Below the pieces are notes generated by a model. That model was not told where the DNA came from, did no database searches, and worked only from the letters and a program-made list of their open reading frames with translations. The position numbers were made by a program, and so were the translations under genes. 64,000 nt of DNA, taken from NCBI RefSeq assembly GCF_021531055.1, contig NZ_JADYTL010000002.1, positions 272,483 through 336,482 on the forward strand, written 5' to 3'. This DNA comes from Collinsella tanakaei (GTDB taxonomy: Bacteria; Actinomycetota; Coriobacteriia; Coriobacteriales; Coriobacteriaceae). Of this stretch, positions 16,928 through 25,121 are shown piece by piece (position 1 is the stretch's first letter; the number at the start of each line of letters is the position of its first letter).

Positions 16928-18496
16928 CTACTCCTCATCGAGCGCTGCCATCGCATCCCTAACGGTGCGGTAGGGCCCGAACAGATTCTCACCCGTCGCG
17001 ACATCGTCCATCGCGGCAAGCGTCTCGGAGCTGAACCCATGAGGACTCGAAGGCCCAACCGGACGATCATGCTCCCCGTCATCCACCAGCAGCACGTCAT
17101 CCCGTTCCGCTGCCAGCTCGCGCAACGCGTCCGTAAACCCACTCACGCTGAAGAGCGCAAAAACGTCTTGCCTCTCGCCTTTCTTCCATGGCACGCGTGC
17201 CACCTTGTCTTCAAGATCACGCAGCACGTTGATACCAACCGGATCCTTCCAGAACTTGCACTCACCCCACACGGCACGTCCCTCGCCCACACTGAGGCCC
17301 GCAACGTCGATCTCGGTATCACCCGACCACCAACGCCCGATGCGCTCCGGAATAAAACCCAGCATGCCCGAGTCGGCCATATCCCATAACCGGTCTCGAC
17401 AGACGTCCTCGTATACAAATGCTACGTGACCGTCGACAAAATGCTCACGGATACGCTTTTCGACCGCAGCCGTACGACCCGTCTCCAGATAGCTCAGATT
17501 GGGCAGCAGGAACCTGAACCAAAACTGGAGGAAGTTGTCCTTTATGAAATAGAGGCTCTTCTTGCTCTTATCGGGGTCGCTCTCCGTAACCGGCACCTGA
17601 CGCTCCAGGACATCCAACTCGATGAGCGTCTTGAGATACTTATTCAGGCTCGTCTGCTTCATGCCGAACGCACGCGATATCTCGTTCGGCCGATGCGCGC
17701 CGCCCGCAATCGCGCGGATAAGCGCGAAATACGTACCCACGTCGGGTACCTCGCGCTGGAGCAGGAAATTCGGCTCATCGTAGAGAAACCCGTTGCGATC
17801 GAGTATGTTCGCGGAAATCGCAGCGAAGATATCGTCCTGGTCTTCGAACAGCTCGATGTACTTGGGAACACCACCGGTCACGGCATAGCGCTCCACCAGC
17901 TCGCGCGTCGAACGCCCCGGCAGGAACTCGCGGTAATGCGAAAATGGAATCTGCCCCATCCTGATTTGCGCCGTCCTGCGTCCATACAGGGGGCTTTCCT
18001 CAGACAGCACCTGATCTTTCATGAGCGAGATGAGCGACCCGCACAAGACGAGCATGACATTTGCGTCTTTGAGCATCGTGTCCCAGATGCGCTGAAAAAC
18101 CGAGGGATACGCCGGGTTCGCCTTGCCGAGGTATTGGAATTCGTCGATGACGATCACCGCGCGCTCATGCGTCGAATCGCACGATTGCGCGAGTTCGCGG
18201 AAGATGTCCTCCCAGCGCGTGATGCGCGCGGAGCGCAGCAGGTCGCTCTGCAGGAAGTCCGCCGCGACCGCTTGGAAGCTTTCGAGGTTCTGGAGCTCGG
18301 GCTCCTCTGTCGCGAGGTAATACAACGCGCGTTTGTCCCGAATGAAACGCGAGATGAGCTCGGTCTTGCCCACCCGACGTCTGCCGTAGACAACAACGAA
18401 GGAGGATTCCTCTCGCGCATATTCGCGCTCAAGGGCCTGCAACTCCCGCTCTCGATCAACAAAGGTGCGCACTGCAACCTCCCTTGCGGTAGGCAT
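16928..18496 (-). CDS. Archaeal-type AAA+ ATPase with DUF234 C-terminal domain
   Basis: 522 residues. Walker A is GRRRVGKT (38-45) and Walker B AVIVIDEFQYL (about 113-123), followed by LCGSLISLM and a winged-helix region around 250-320 (FGMKQTSLNKYLKTL). The C-terminal DUF234 part has a PD-(D/E)XK-like core: DTEIDVAGL then VWGECKFWK. This family occurs sporadically in anaerobes; proposed roles include regulation and mobile-element maintenance, and none is proven. A strong dyad in the promoter (18503-18543) suggests regulated expression. No partner gene. Confidence 0.88.
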   Translation of the reverse strand: MPTAREVAVRTFVDRERELQALEREYAREESSFVVVYGRRRVGKTELISRFIRDKRALYYLATEEPELQNLESFQAVAADFLQSDLLRSARITRWEDIFRELAQSCDSTHERAVIVIDEFQYLGKANPAYPSVFQRIWDTMLKDANVMLVLCGSLISLMKDQVLSEESPLYGRRTAQIRMGQIPFSHYREFLPGRSTRELVERYAVTGGVPKYIELFEDQDDIFAAISANILDRNGFLYDEPNFLLQREVPDVGTYFALIRAIAGGAHRPNEISRAFGMKQTSLNKYLKTLIELDVLERQVPVTESDPDKSKKSLYFIKDNFLQFWFRFLLPNLSYLETGRTAAVEKRIREHFVDGHVAFVYEDVCRDRLWDMADSGMLGFIPERIGRWWSGDTEIDVAGLSVGEGRAVWGECKFWKDPVGINVLRDLEDKVARVPWKKGERQDVFALFSVSGFTDALRELAAERDDVLLVDDGEHDRPVGPSSPHGFSSETLAAMDDVATGENLFGPYRTVRDAMAALDEE

Positions 18497-18502
18497 TTTG
18501 CA

Positions 18503-18543
18503 AAGATTATTCTGTACAGAATTATTCTATTTGGAATAATCTT
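18503..18543. promoter_or_regulatory. Nested palindromes in the ATPase promoter
   Basis: Arms AAGATTATTC (18503-18512) and GAATAATCTT (18534-18543) bracket the region; inside, ATTCTGTACAGAAT (18509-18522) is a perfect 14-bp palindrome. It begins 7 bp upstream of the start codon, so bound protein would block transcription or translation of the ATPase gene. Confidence 0.6.
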
Positions 18544-18615
18544 CAGCTTCAAGTGTCTATCGTCGGAGTATGATGCATCGGGCAGCGAGCGGGGAGGCAC
18601 TCCCTACGACCAAAG

Positions 18616-18646
18616 GGGTTGAACGGAACACGTCCCCGATCAACCC
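18616..18646. repeat. GAACACGTCCCC family repeat
   Basis: A single copy with GGGTTGAAC and GATCAACCC ends, immediately left of the 20-bp array. Confidence 0.8.
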
Positions 18647-18647
18647 A

Positions 18648-18806
18648 GTGGAACTTTCTACTGACAGCTGGAACTCTGTACTGACACGGAAAACTCCCAG
18701 CTGACACAACTCGGCAGAAACACCTCGTTTGTGTCAGCTGGGAGTTTTAACTGTCAATAGTGAGTCTCGGCTGTCAATAGTGAGCCCCGGCTGTCAGCAC
18801 TGAGCC
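18648..18806. repeat. 20-bp inverted tandem array, locus 1
   Basis: Units of the CTGACAG-N5-ACTC-NNTA type on the left and their inverted form (GAGT...CTGTCA) on the right flank a core. The centre contains perfect 20-bp arms at 18690-18709 and 18729-18748, enough for a stable hairpin. It lies between the ATPase and AGCS genes. Five further loci share the unit. Confidence 0.85.
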
Positions 18807-18828
18807 GAAGCGCCCCGGCAGCCCAAAC

Positions 18829-18859
18829 GGGTTGAAACGAACACGTCCCCAACCAACCC
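18829..18859. repeat. GAACACGTCCCC family repeat abutting a stop codon
   Basis: GGGTTGAAAC...CCAACCAACCC ends one base from the AGCS stop codon (18861), so the AGCS transcript reads straight into it; a terminator-like role is plausible. Confidence 0.8.
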
Positions 18860-18860
18860 G

Positions 18861-20294
18861 TTACTTGTCGCGGAACGCCAACATCTCGCTGTAGTCCGTG
18901 TCGCGCGGGCGACGACGGTCGGGGTCGCGGAAGAAGTCCGCAGCAAGTCGGCGGATCACGGGCGAGAGGGCGATCAGCGCGATGAGGTTCGGGATCGCCA
19001 TGAGGCCGTTGAAGCAGTCTGCGAACTCCCACACCACGTCGAGATTCGCCACGCAGCCCGCGAACACCATGGCAACATAGGCGACCTGGTAGAGGCGCAC
19101 GGCCACGCGACCCGCCTTAGGCACGCGGCGGAACAGGTACTCGACGCACTTTTCGCCGTAGTAGTACCAGGCGATGAGCGTCGCGAACGCGAACAGCATG
19201 AGGCCCACCGTCACGATGTACTCGCCGAAGGGAATGCTCTGCCCAAAGGCCTCCGAGCTCATGGCACCCTCGGACATCATGGGGTCGGCGCACCACAGCC
19301 CCGAGGTGATGATCACGAGGCCCGTGACCGTGCACATGACGATGCTGTCGAAGAACACCTCGAACGTACCCCACAGGCCCTGACGCGCAGGGTGGTCGGT
19401 GTCGGCGGAGGCGTGCGCGATGGGCGCCGAACCCATGCCCGCCTCGTGCGTGAACACGCCGCGCGACATGCCCACGCGGCACGCGTACATGACCGTGGCG
19501 CCCAAAAAGCCGCCCGTGGCCGCCGTGCCCGTGAAGGCGTCGCGGAAGATATGGGCGATCGCCGCGGGAATCTCGGCGGCATTGACGACGAGCACCGCCG
19601 CGGCGCCGACGAGGTAGAAGATGGCGGCAAACGGCACGAGCTTCTCGGTGATCTGCGCGATGCGGGTGATGCCGCCGATGAGCACCAGGCCCGCGAGCAG
19701 CGCCACCACGGCGCCGATGACGGGCAGCGGCACGCCGAAGGTCGCGTTCACGCTGCCGGCGAGCGAGTTGGCCTGCACGCTCGCGCCGATACCGAACGAC
19801 GCGAGGAAGCCGAAGATGGCGAACAGCACCGCAAGCCAGGTGACGCCCAGGCCGCGCGAGATGTAGTACATGGGACCGCCCACGATTTCGCCCCGCTCGT
19901 TACGCGTGCGGTAGGCGACCGACAGCGTGACCTCGCAGAACTTGATGACCATGCCTGCCAGCGCGGAGAGCCACAGCCAAAAGATCGCGCCTGGGCCGCC
20001 CGTGGCCACCGCGAGCGCCACGCCCACGATGTTGCCGGTGCCGAGCGTCGCGGCAAGCGCGGTGCACACCGCTTGGAACGGCGAGATGGTGCCCTCCCCT
20101 GCCTCAGATGGGTCGGCGCGCTGGAAGAGCGTCTTGGTGGTGTAGCGCATCACCACGTTGAAGCGCGTGAACACGACGCCCTTGGTGATGAAGAGCAAAA
20201 ACATGCCGGTGCCGAGCATCAGCACGACCATGGGAACGCCCCACAGCACGTTGGTGTTCAATGCAGCGATAGCGGACATGAAGTAATCGAACAT
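18861..20294 (-). CDS. Alanine/glycine:cation symporter (AGCS family)
   Basis: 477 residues with about 10-11 membrane helices. Family signatures: PFQAVCTALAATLGTGNIVG (the sodium-site motif), GGPGAIFWLW, EVTLSVAYRTRNERGEIVGGPMYY, and FTHEAGMGSAPIAHA. It imports small neutral amino acids such as alanine or glycine with Na+. ATG at 20294 lies 343 bp from the divergent SDR gene. The gap between them holds two direct repeats and the SDR promoter. No regulator-specific site is evident for this gene. Confidence 0.93.
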   Translation of the reverse strand: MFDYFMSAIAALNTNVLWGVPMVVLMLGTGMFLLFITKGVVFTRFNVVMRYTTKTLFQRADPSEAGEGTISPFQAVCTALAATLGTGNIVGVALAVATGGPGAIFWLWLSALAGMVIKFCEVTLSVAYRTRNERGEIVGGPMYYISRGLGVTWLAVLFAIFGFLASFGIGASVQANSLAGSVNATFGVPLPVIGAVVALLAGLVLIGGITRIAQITEKLVPFAAIFYLVGAAAVLVVNAAEIPAAIAHIFRDAFTGTAATGGFLGATVMYACRVGMSRGVFTHEAGMGSAPIAHASADTDHPARQGLWGTFEVFFDSIVMCTVTGLVIITSGLWCADPMMSEGAMSSEAFGQSIPFGEYIVTVGLMLFAFATLIAWYYYGEKCVEYLFRRVPKAGRVAVRLYQVAYVAMVFAGCVANLDVVWEFADCFNGLMAIPNLIALIALSPVIRRLAADFFRDPDRRRPRDTDYSEMLAFRDK

Positions 20295-20404
20295 ACGGTA
20301 TCCCCCCGACGGTGGCGCACGTCGGCGCCGCTGTTTGGGGGCTTACTTTACACCCCCTGTGTTTCCAACACATGTCGGGAGCAGCTTGGAAATCTGGCTG
20401 CAAA

Positions 20405-20492
20405 TGTCCCAAAAGGGGCCAGGGGAAAATTGGGACAGGGCGACCAAAGACGCGGGCCATGTCCCAAAAGGGGCCAGGAGAAAAATGGGACA
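20405..20492. repeat. Two direct copies of the TGTCCCAAAAGGGGCCAGG repeat
   Basis: 20405-20437 and 20460-20492, in the same orientation 55 bp apart. Each is itself bracketed by TGTCCCA and TGGGACA. This occupies much of the 342-bp gap between AGCS and SDR. Confidence 0.85.
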
Positions 20493-20587
20493 TCCCTCCC
20501 CGCGAAGGCGCCCCTCGCGTGCGACCGCGCACCGTCCGTCCCCTCCCCGCGCGCGGTCACCGGCAAGCGCCTCACGCGGTCTCAATT

Positions 20588-20607
20588 TAGTCATACTATT
20601 ATGACTA
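20588..20607. promoter_or_regulatory. Perfect TAGTCATA-N4-TATGACTA palindrome, candidate MarR operator
   Basis: A 20-bp dyad 29 bp upstream of the SDR start. Its centre could overlap a TACTAT -10. The MarR-type gene directly downstream is the natural candidate binder. Confidence 0.6.
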
Positions 20608-20636
20608 TCTATCAGCACACCGAAAGGAGCTCACCT

Positions 20637-21437
20637 ATGGGACGTCTTGCAGGAAAGGTCGCCATCGTCACCGGCTCTACCAGCGGCATCGGCATCGGCA
20701 TCGCGCGTCTGTTCGTGCGCGAGGGCGCCACGGTCGTGGTCTGCGGCCGTCGCAAGGAGCGCGGCGAGCAGGTCGTGGCCGAGATCACGGCCGACGGCGG
20801 CACCGCGAGCTACCACTACCTGGACCTCACGGACCTCGATACCGTCAAGACCCTCATCGACGACACCGCGGAAACCTACGGCCACCTCGACATCCTGGTC
20901 AACAACGCCGCCAACGTCGGCTTGGCCGACGGCTCGGTCGAGGAGCTCACCCTCGAGATGTGGGACGCCATCTTCGCGAGCGACCTGCGCGGCACGTTCT
21001 ACGCCATCAAGTGCGCCCTGCCGCACCTCAAGGCGGCCGGCGGCGGCTCCATCGTCAACATCGGCTCCATGGCGTCGTGCGGCGGCGACCTGGGCGCCAC
21101 CGCGTACGCGTGCGCCAAGGCCGGCGTCGACATGCTCACCTCGAGCGTGGCCCTGCAGTACGGCAAGGACAACATCCGCTGCAACTGCGTGCGCCCCGGC
21201 CTGATCGTCACCCCGCAGAACGAGGACGTCGTGCCCCAGATGCTGCGTGACATCTTCCTGTCGAACATCGAGGTCAACCGCTACGGCAACCCCGAGGACA
21301 TCGGACACGCCTGCGTGTACCTCGCCTCCGACGAGGCCGAGTTCGTGACCGGCCAGGTCTTCAACGTCGACGGCGGCATGAATTCGCACGCCCCCACCGT
21401 CGCCCAGTTCCGCGCCGCGGGCTCCCGCACGTGGTAG
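20637..21437 (+). CDS. Short-chain dehydrogenase/reductase
   Basis: 266 residues of the classical SDR family. Cofactor motif TGSTSGIG (12-19), NNAA (89-92), catalytic Ser144-Tyr157-Lys161 in SMASCGGDLGATAYACAK, and C-terminal GQVFNVDGG. The Arg pair GRRKER after the second strand suggests NADP(H) preference. ATG at 20637 follows AAAGGAGC. It is followed 41 bp later by a MarR regulator, so the two likely form a substrate-induced operon. A hydroxysteroid or sugar/alcohol substrate is possible for a gut bacterium, but nothing in the sequence decides this. Confidence 0.93.
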   Translation: MGRLAGKVAIVTGSTSGIGIGIARLFVREGATVVVCGRRKERGEQVVAEITADGGTASYHYLDLTDLDTVKTLIDDTAETYGHLDILVNNAANVGLADGSVEELTLEMWDAIFASDLRGTFYAIKCALPHLKAAGGGSIVNIGSMASCGGDLGATAYACAKAGVDMLTSSVALQYGKDNIRCNCVRPGLIVTPQNEDVVPQMLRDIFLSNIEVNRYGNPEDIGHACVYLASDEAEFVTGQVFNVDGGMNSHAPTVAQFRAAGSRTW

Positions 21438-21478
21438 TAGCATAGGAACACCCGACCTATCGCGAACCCGGAGAGCCC

Positions 21479-21931
21479 ATGTCCCAACAGCGCGCCGACC
21501 ACGAACACGACTACGCCCGACTTGCCTACCGGCTGCAGGTCCTCTTTGACGACCTCGTGATATCGGGCTATCGGGACTCGTTTCGCGGCGAGCTGGGGCG
21601 CACGCAGGCCGAGTTGCTCGCACGCCTCTGCGAGCACGGACCTGCGTGCGCCCAGGACCTGAGCCGGGCGCTCCACATCCCCAAACAGCACGTCTCACGC
21701 ATCGTCGACGCCTTTGCGCGCGCCGGGATGGTGAGCATGACGCCTTCGACGACCGACCGTCGCTCCAAGGTCATCGACGTTACCGACGAGGGCCGCTCCC
21801 TCATCGACCGCCACGTGCAGGAGAGCGGCGAGCGCTACCTTACCCTCATCGAACGGCTCTCCGACGACGAGCGGACAGAACTCGCCGACGCCATGACCCG
21901 CCTGATCCGCCTGTTCGAAAAGCTCAGCTGA
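21479..21931 (+). CDS. MarR family transcriptional regulator
   Basis: 150 residues. Winged helix: LGRTQAELLARLCEHGPACAQ then LSRALHIPKQHVSRIVDAF and the wing STTDRRSKVIDVTDEGR. Dimerisation helices lie at both ends. MarR proteins repress adjacent genes until an aromatic or lipophilic ligand binds. Cotranscription with the SDR and the dyad at 20588-20607 point to control of that operon. Confidence 0.92.
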   Translation: MSQQRADHEHDYARLAYRLQVLFDDLVISGYRDSFRGELGRTQAELLARLCEHGPACAQDLSRALHIPKQHVSRIVDAFARAGMVSMTPSTTDRRSKVIDVTDEGRSLIDRHVQESGERYLTLIERLSDDERTELADAMTRLIRLFEKLS

Positions 21932-21965
21932 CGGGCACCGCTGCGCCTCATGCCCAGCGGGACCC

Positions 21966-21997
21966 TGTCCAAAAGGAGCCAGGAGAAAACTGGGGCA
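21966..21997. repeat. Degenerate TGTCCCAAAAGGGGCC repeat
   Basis: TGTCCAAAAGGAGCCAGGAG followed by AAAACTGGGGCA; a decayed copy just after the MarR stop. Confidence 0.65.
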
Positions 21998-22036
21998 TCG
22001 CCAACAGGCGGAGCTCCGTGCCGATACGGGACTCCG

Positions 22037-22266
22037 CGCTGACAGCCGGTGCCCTGTACTGACAGTCGGGACTCCGTACTGACAGGTAGAACTCACTACT
22101 GACAGTGAGAACTCACTACTGACAGCCGGAACTCCGTACTGACACAAACGGGGCGTTTTAACCAAGTTCTGTCAGTACGGAGTTTCCGCTGTCAGTACGG
22201 AGCCCCAATTGTCAGTACGGAGTCCCCCATGTCAGCACAGAGTCCCAGCTGTCAGTACGGAGCCCG
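22037..22266. repeat. 20-bp inverted tandem array, locus 2 (most regular)
   Basis: About five left units beginning CTGACAG run with an exact 20-bp period up to a core starting CTGACACAAACGGGGCG. About five inverted units then follow (for example TACGGAGTTTCCGCTGTCAG), also at a 20-bp period. It separates the convergent MarR and YccF genes. The core is almost identical to that of locus 3. Confidence 0.9.
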
Positions 22267-22299
22267 GCAAGCCGCCGAGCACCTATCCGCCCGCAAATC

Positions 22300-22662
22300 T
22301 CACCCGAGCACGGACGCGCCGAACGGCAGCAGCGAGAGTTTCGCCATCTTGAAGCTCTGCAGCCCGAATGGGATCCCGATGATCGTGATGCAGTTCAGCA
22401 CGCCGGCGATCAGATAGGCGATGCACATCGGGATGCCGGCGAAGATCACCCAGAACACGTTCGCCACAAACGACGGCGCACCGCCACCGTACTCGATCGT
22501 CTTGCCGAACGGTGCGAGGGTGAGCGTCGCCATCTTGAAGCACTGCAACCCCAGGGGGATTCCCACGACGGTGATGCAGAAGACGATTCCCAGCAGCAGC
22601 CAGCCGATCGCCGTCCAGATGCCGCCGAGCAGAATCCAGATGATGTTGCCGAGAAGGCTCAT
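22300..22662 (-). CDS. YccF domain membrane protein
   Basis: 120 residues containing two tandem YccF-type units: CITVVGIPLGLQCFKMATLT and CITIIGIPFGLQSFKMAKLS, each ending in PFG, with about four hydrophobic segments. ATG at 22662 has AGGAGGGG upstream; upstream in-frame codons are not credible. The inner-membrane family has unknown function. It stands alone, its 3' end facing the repeat array. Confidence 0.9.
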   Translation of the reverse strand: MSLLGNIIWILLGGIWTAIGWLLLGIVFCITVVGIPLGLQCFKMATLTLAPFGKTIEYGGGAPSFVANVFWVIFAGIPMCIAYLIAGVLNCITIIGIPFGLQSFKMAKLSLLPFGASVLG

Positions 22663-22896
22663 CGCCCACCCCTCCTTTGCCGCGCGCGGACGGCACCGTC
22701 GCCGCCCGCGCGCCTGTGTTCCATACGCCACGATTATCTCAAACGACCCCCGGACGTCGGTGAACGCCTCGTGCAGCGGACCTTGCATTTCCCTTAAGGG
22801 AAGCTCGGCGGCACTCGGCAGAACTCGCCCGTGCTCGGCGCGCGCCCGGGCAGGCCCACACCCGTCCACACTCGTCCACGCTCGCCCGCGCTCGAA

Positions 22897-23649
22897 CTAC
22901 GACCGCCCGCCACGTGTGCGCATGTCCTCGTCCAACCCGAAGCGCCACGCTTCCGACAGCGGCGCCGAGGGCTCCGCCGCACGAGCCAACCCGATCGCCG
23001 TCGACATCGCCTGGTAGACGACCCCGGTCCCCTGTTCGTCGGCCAGGTAGTCAGCCGCGTACTCGCGCGCGATGCCCAGCCGCTCGGCCTCCGCCGCCGC
23101 ATCGATGTTCGCGCCGATGAACAGGAACTCCCAGCCGCGCTCGCGATGCTCCTCGATCATGTGCTTGACGCGCGGGTAGGTGAAGGTTCGGCTCGCGTTT
23201 TCCATGCCGTCCGTCGTGATCGCGAACAGCACGCGGTCGGCGCGGTACTCGTCCGGCAGAATGCTCTGCACAAGGTCGACGTGTTTGATGGCGCCGCCCA
23301 CCGCGTCCAGCAGCGCCGTGCAGCCGTAGCAGCGATATTGCTTACGCGTAAGGCGCGGCACCTTGCGGATGTCCACGCGGTCGTGCAGCACGCGGCTCTT
23401 CTCGTTGAACAGGATGGTCGAAACGGTCGCCTCGCCGGGCTCCTCGCGGTTCTCGGCGATCATGGCGTTGAAGCCGCCGACCGTATCGGGCTCCAGCCCG
23501 CTCATCGACCCACTCGCGTCCAGGATGAAGACGATCTCGGTTCGGTTGGGGCGCTTTTTGTCGTGGCGATCGCGGCTCTCGTTCTCCTCACCCGAACGCT
23601 CGATGCGCTCCGCGCGCGTCTCCCGCTCGTCATGCTCGTGCTTGCTCAT
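22897..23649 (-). CDS. VWA domain protein (TerY-like)
   Basis: 250 residues. A highly charged N-terminal 35 residues precede a von Willebrand A domain with MIDAS motif FILDASGSMSG (Asp44, Ser46, Ser48), a conserved Thr in GCTALLDAVG and TTDGMENAS. No signal peptide, so cytosolic. ATG at 23649 follows GAGGAGG. Single-gene unit; such proteins often scaffold metal-dependent complexes, but no partner is visible here. Confidence 0.9.
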   Translation of the reverse strand: MSKHEHDERETRAERIERSGEENESRDRHDKKRPNRTEIVFILDASGSMSGLEPDTVGGFNAMIAENREEPGEATVSTILFNEKSRVLHDRVDIRKVPRLTRKQYRCYGCTALLDAVGGAIKHVDLVQSILPDEYRADRVLFAITTDGMENASRTFTYPRVKHMIEEHRERGWEFLFIGANIDAAAEAERLGIAREYAADYLADEQGTGVVYQAMSTAIGLARAAEPSAPLSEAWRFGLDEDMRTRGGRS

Positions 23650-23871
23650 GGTTGCCTCCTCGGTGTCGGGGTTTCCTTTTGACACTTTGGAGATTACCGA
23701 GCGGACACGCATGGCAGGTAAACCGCCAGGCGACAAATCACGCGCGGGCTACTTCGCGAGCGAATGCCCAGCCCAGAGCCGGCAAGCGGAGCGGAAGGCG
23801 CGAGCACGCGCCCCCGACGACGGCACCGGCAAGAACCGAGCCCCTGCCTTGATCCAGGTGGCATCCGAGCC

Positions 23872-23940
23872 CCTACATCGACACCGACAGCACCAGCGCT
23901 CCTACATCGACGCCAACAGCGCGCAAACCCCCTACATCGA
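23872..23940. repeat. Three CCTACATCGA repeats at a 29-30 bp period
   Basis: Copies begin at 23872, 23901 and 23931. The last overlaps the stop codon and final Met of the macro-domain gene, suggesting that its 3' tail was duplicated. Confidence 0.6.
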
Positions 23941-25023
23941 TCCCAGCAACGGCTGGTCGTAGGCGAACAGTGCCTCGTTGACGCGGAAGATGTCGTAGAC
24001 GCCGCGGTCGATGAAAAACTCGATGATCACGTCGAACTTGCTGCTGCGCGACAGCGTGAGGCCCGCGCGCGACAGCAGGTCCTGCGTCTGGTCGTAATCG
24101 AGCTCGAGTGCGAGTGCGAGCGCCACCGCCGTGGGCTTGGTGGGCCGATAGCCCGCGTTCGCGCGAATCTTGGCGAACAGTTGCCGACTGATGTTGGCGC
24201 GCTTGTATACCTGCGCGTCCGTCATGCCGCGCGCATCGATGAGGGCGAGCAGGGTGGTCGAGAACGGCTCGTCCAGATGGTCGAGGAGATCGGCCAGATC
24301 GGCGGGTTGCGACTGGGGCTCGGATCCAAACGACATGTACTCGAGTGCAGCCGCGGTATATGGGGACGAGGGCGCGGACATCTGGGCGGACGGAGCAGGA
24401 GCCGTCGGGGCCAGCGCCTCGTCTTCGAGCACCCAATCCGGCAGGCTCTCCCGCTCCTCCATACGACGACGGATATGGGGGCTCGCCTCAACATAGGCGT
24501 CGTCGATATACTCCTGCAGATCGGCGAACAGGCTGCCGCCGGCGCTGATCACATCGCGGCTGAACACCACGAGCGTCACCCGGACGTCATCATCAACGCG
24601 GTCGAGGAAGGCCGCCGTCTCCTCGCGCGCGATGCGCAACGCCTCGGCCTGCGGGTACCCGTAGATACCCGCCGAGATGAGCGGATAGGCGACCGAGCTC
24701 GCCCCCAGGCGCTCGACCTCGGCGAAGATGCTTTGGTAGCACGACCTGAGCTGCTGCTCCTCGCCGTGCGCGCCACCGCGCCATACCGGCCCGACCGCGT
24801 GCACGACCCACCGGCACGGCAGGTTGAAACCGGGCGTTGCAACCGCGCTTCCCGTGGGACACTGGCCGATCGCGCGGCACGCCGCGTCCATGCGATCGAA
24901 GCCCGCCACGGAAAACAGCGCGCCGCACACGCCCCCGCCCGGCGCCAGCTGCTCGTTAGCGGCATTGACCAGCACGTCGGCGCGGACGCGCGCGATATCG
25001 TTGCGCTCGATGGAAAACGGCAC
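23932..25023 (-). CDS. Macro domain protein fused to a C-terminal HTH-like domain
   Basis: 363 residues. Residues 1-165 form a macro domain: VLVNAANEQLAPGGGVCGAL (Asn20, Asn23, Gly-rich loop), VVHAVGPVW and YPLISAGIYGYP bind ADP-ribose. After a Pro/Ser/Ala linker, residues about 255-363 form a helical domain with an HTH-like segment: MTDAQVYKRANISRQLFAKI, then KPTAVALALALELDYDQTQDLL. This suggests coupling of ADP-ribose (or ADP-ribosylated target) recognition to nucleic-acid binding. ATG at 25023, with GGGGAG upstream. With the ADP-ribosylglycohydrolase and the DUF3990 gene it adds to an ADP-ribose theme. Confidence 0.88.
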   Translation of the reverse strand: MPFSIERNDIARVRADVLVNAANEQLAPGGGVCGALFSVAGFDRMDAACRAIGQCPTGSAVATPGFNLPCRWVVHAVGPVWRGGAHGEEQQLRSCYQSIFAEVERLGASSVAYPLISAGIYGYPQAEALRIAREETAAFLDRVDDDVRVTLVVFSRDVISAGGSLFADLQEYIDDAYVEASPHIRRRMEERESLPDWVLEDEALAPTAPAPSAQMSAPSSPYTAAALEYMSFGSEPQSQPADLADLLDHLDEPFSTTLLALIDARGMTDAQVYKRANISRQLFAKIRANAGYRPTKPTAVALALALELDYDQTQDLLSRAGLTLSRSSKFDVIIEFFIDRGVYDIFRVNEALFAYDQPLLGSM

Positions 25024-25078
25024 GGCAGGCTCCCCTCACTCGCTACGCACGATTGTACCCGCGCCCGAGTCCTCGCGA

Positions 25079-25112
25079 TGTCCCCGAAAAGGGCCAGGAG
25101 TGTTTTGGGACA
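25079..25112. repeat. TGTCCC...GGGACA family repeat
   Basis: TGTCCCCGAAAAGGGCCAGG then TGTTTTGGGACA, a diverged copy upstream of the macro-domain gene. Confidence 0.7.
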
Positions 25113-25121
25113 TCCTTGCAT

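Noticed and set aside
20637..21437. Identity of the SDR as the known Collinsella 7-beta-hydroxysteroid dehydrogenase
   Set aside because: The N-terminal cofactor region and active-site surroundings differ from what I recall of that enzyme; only a general SDR call is supported.
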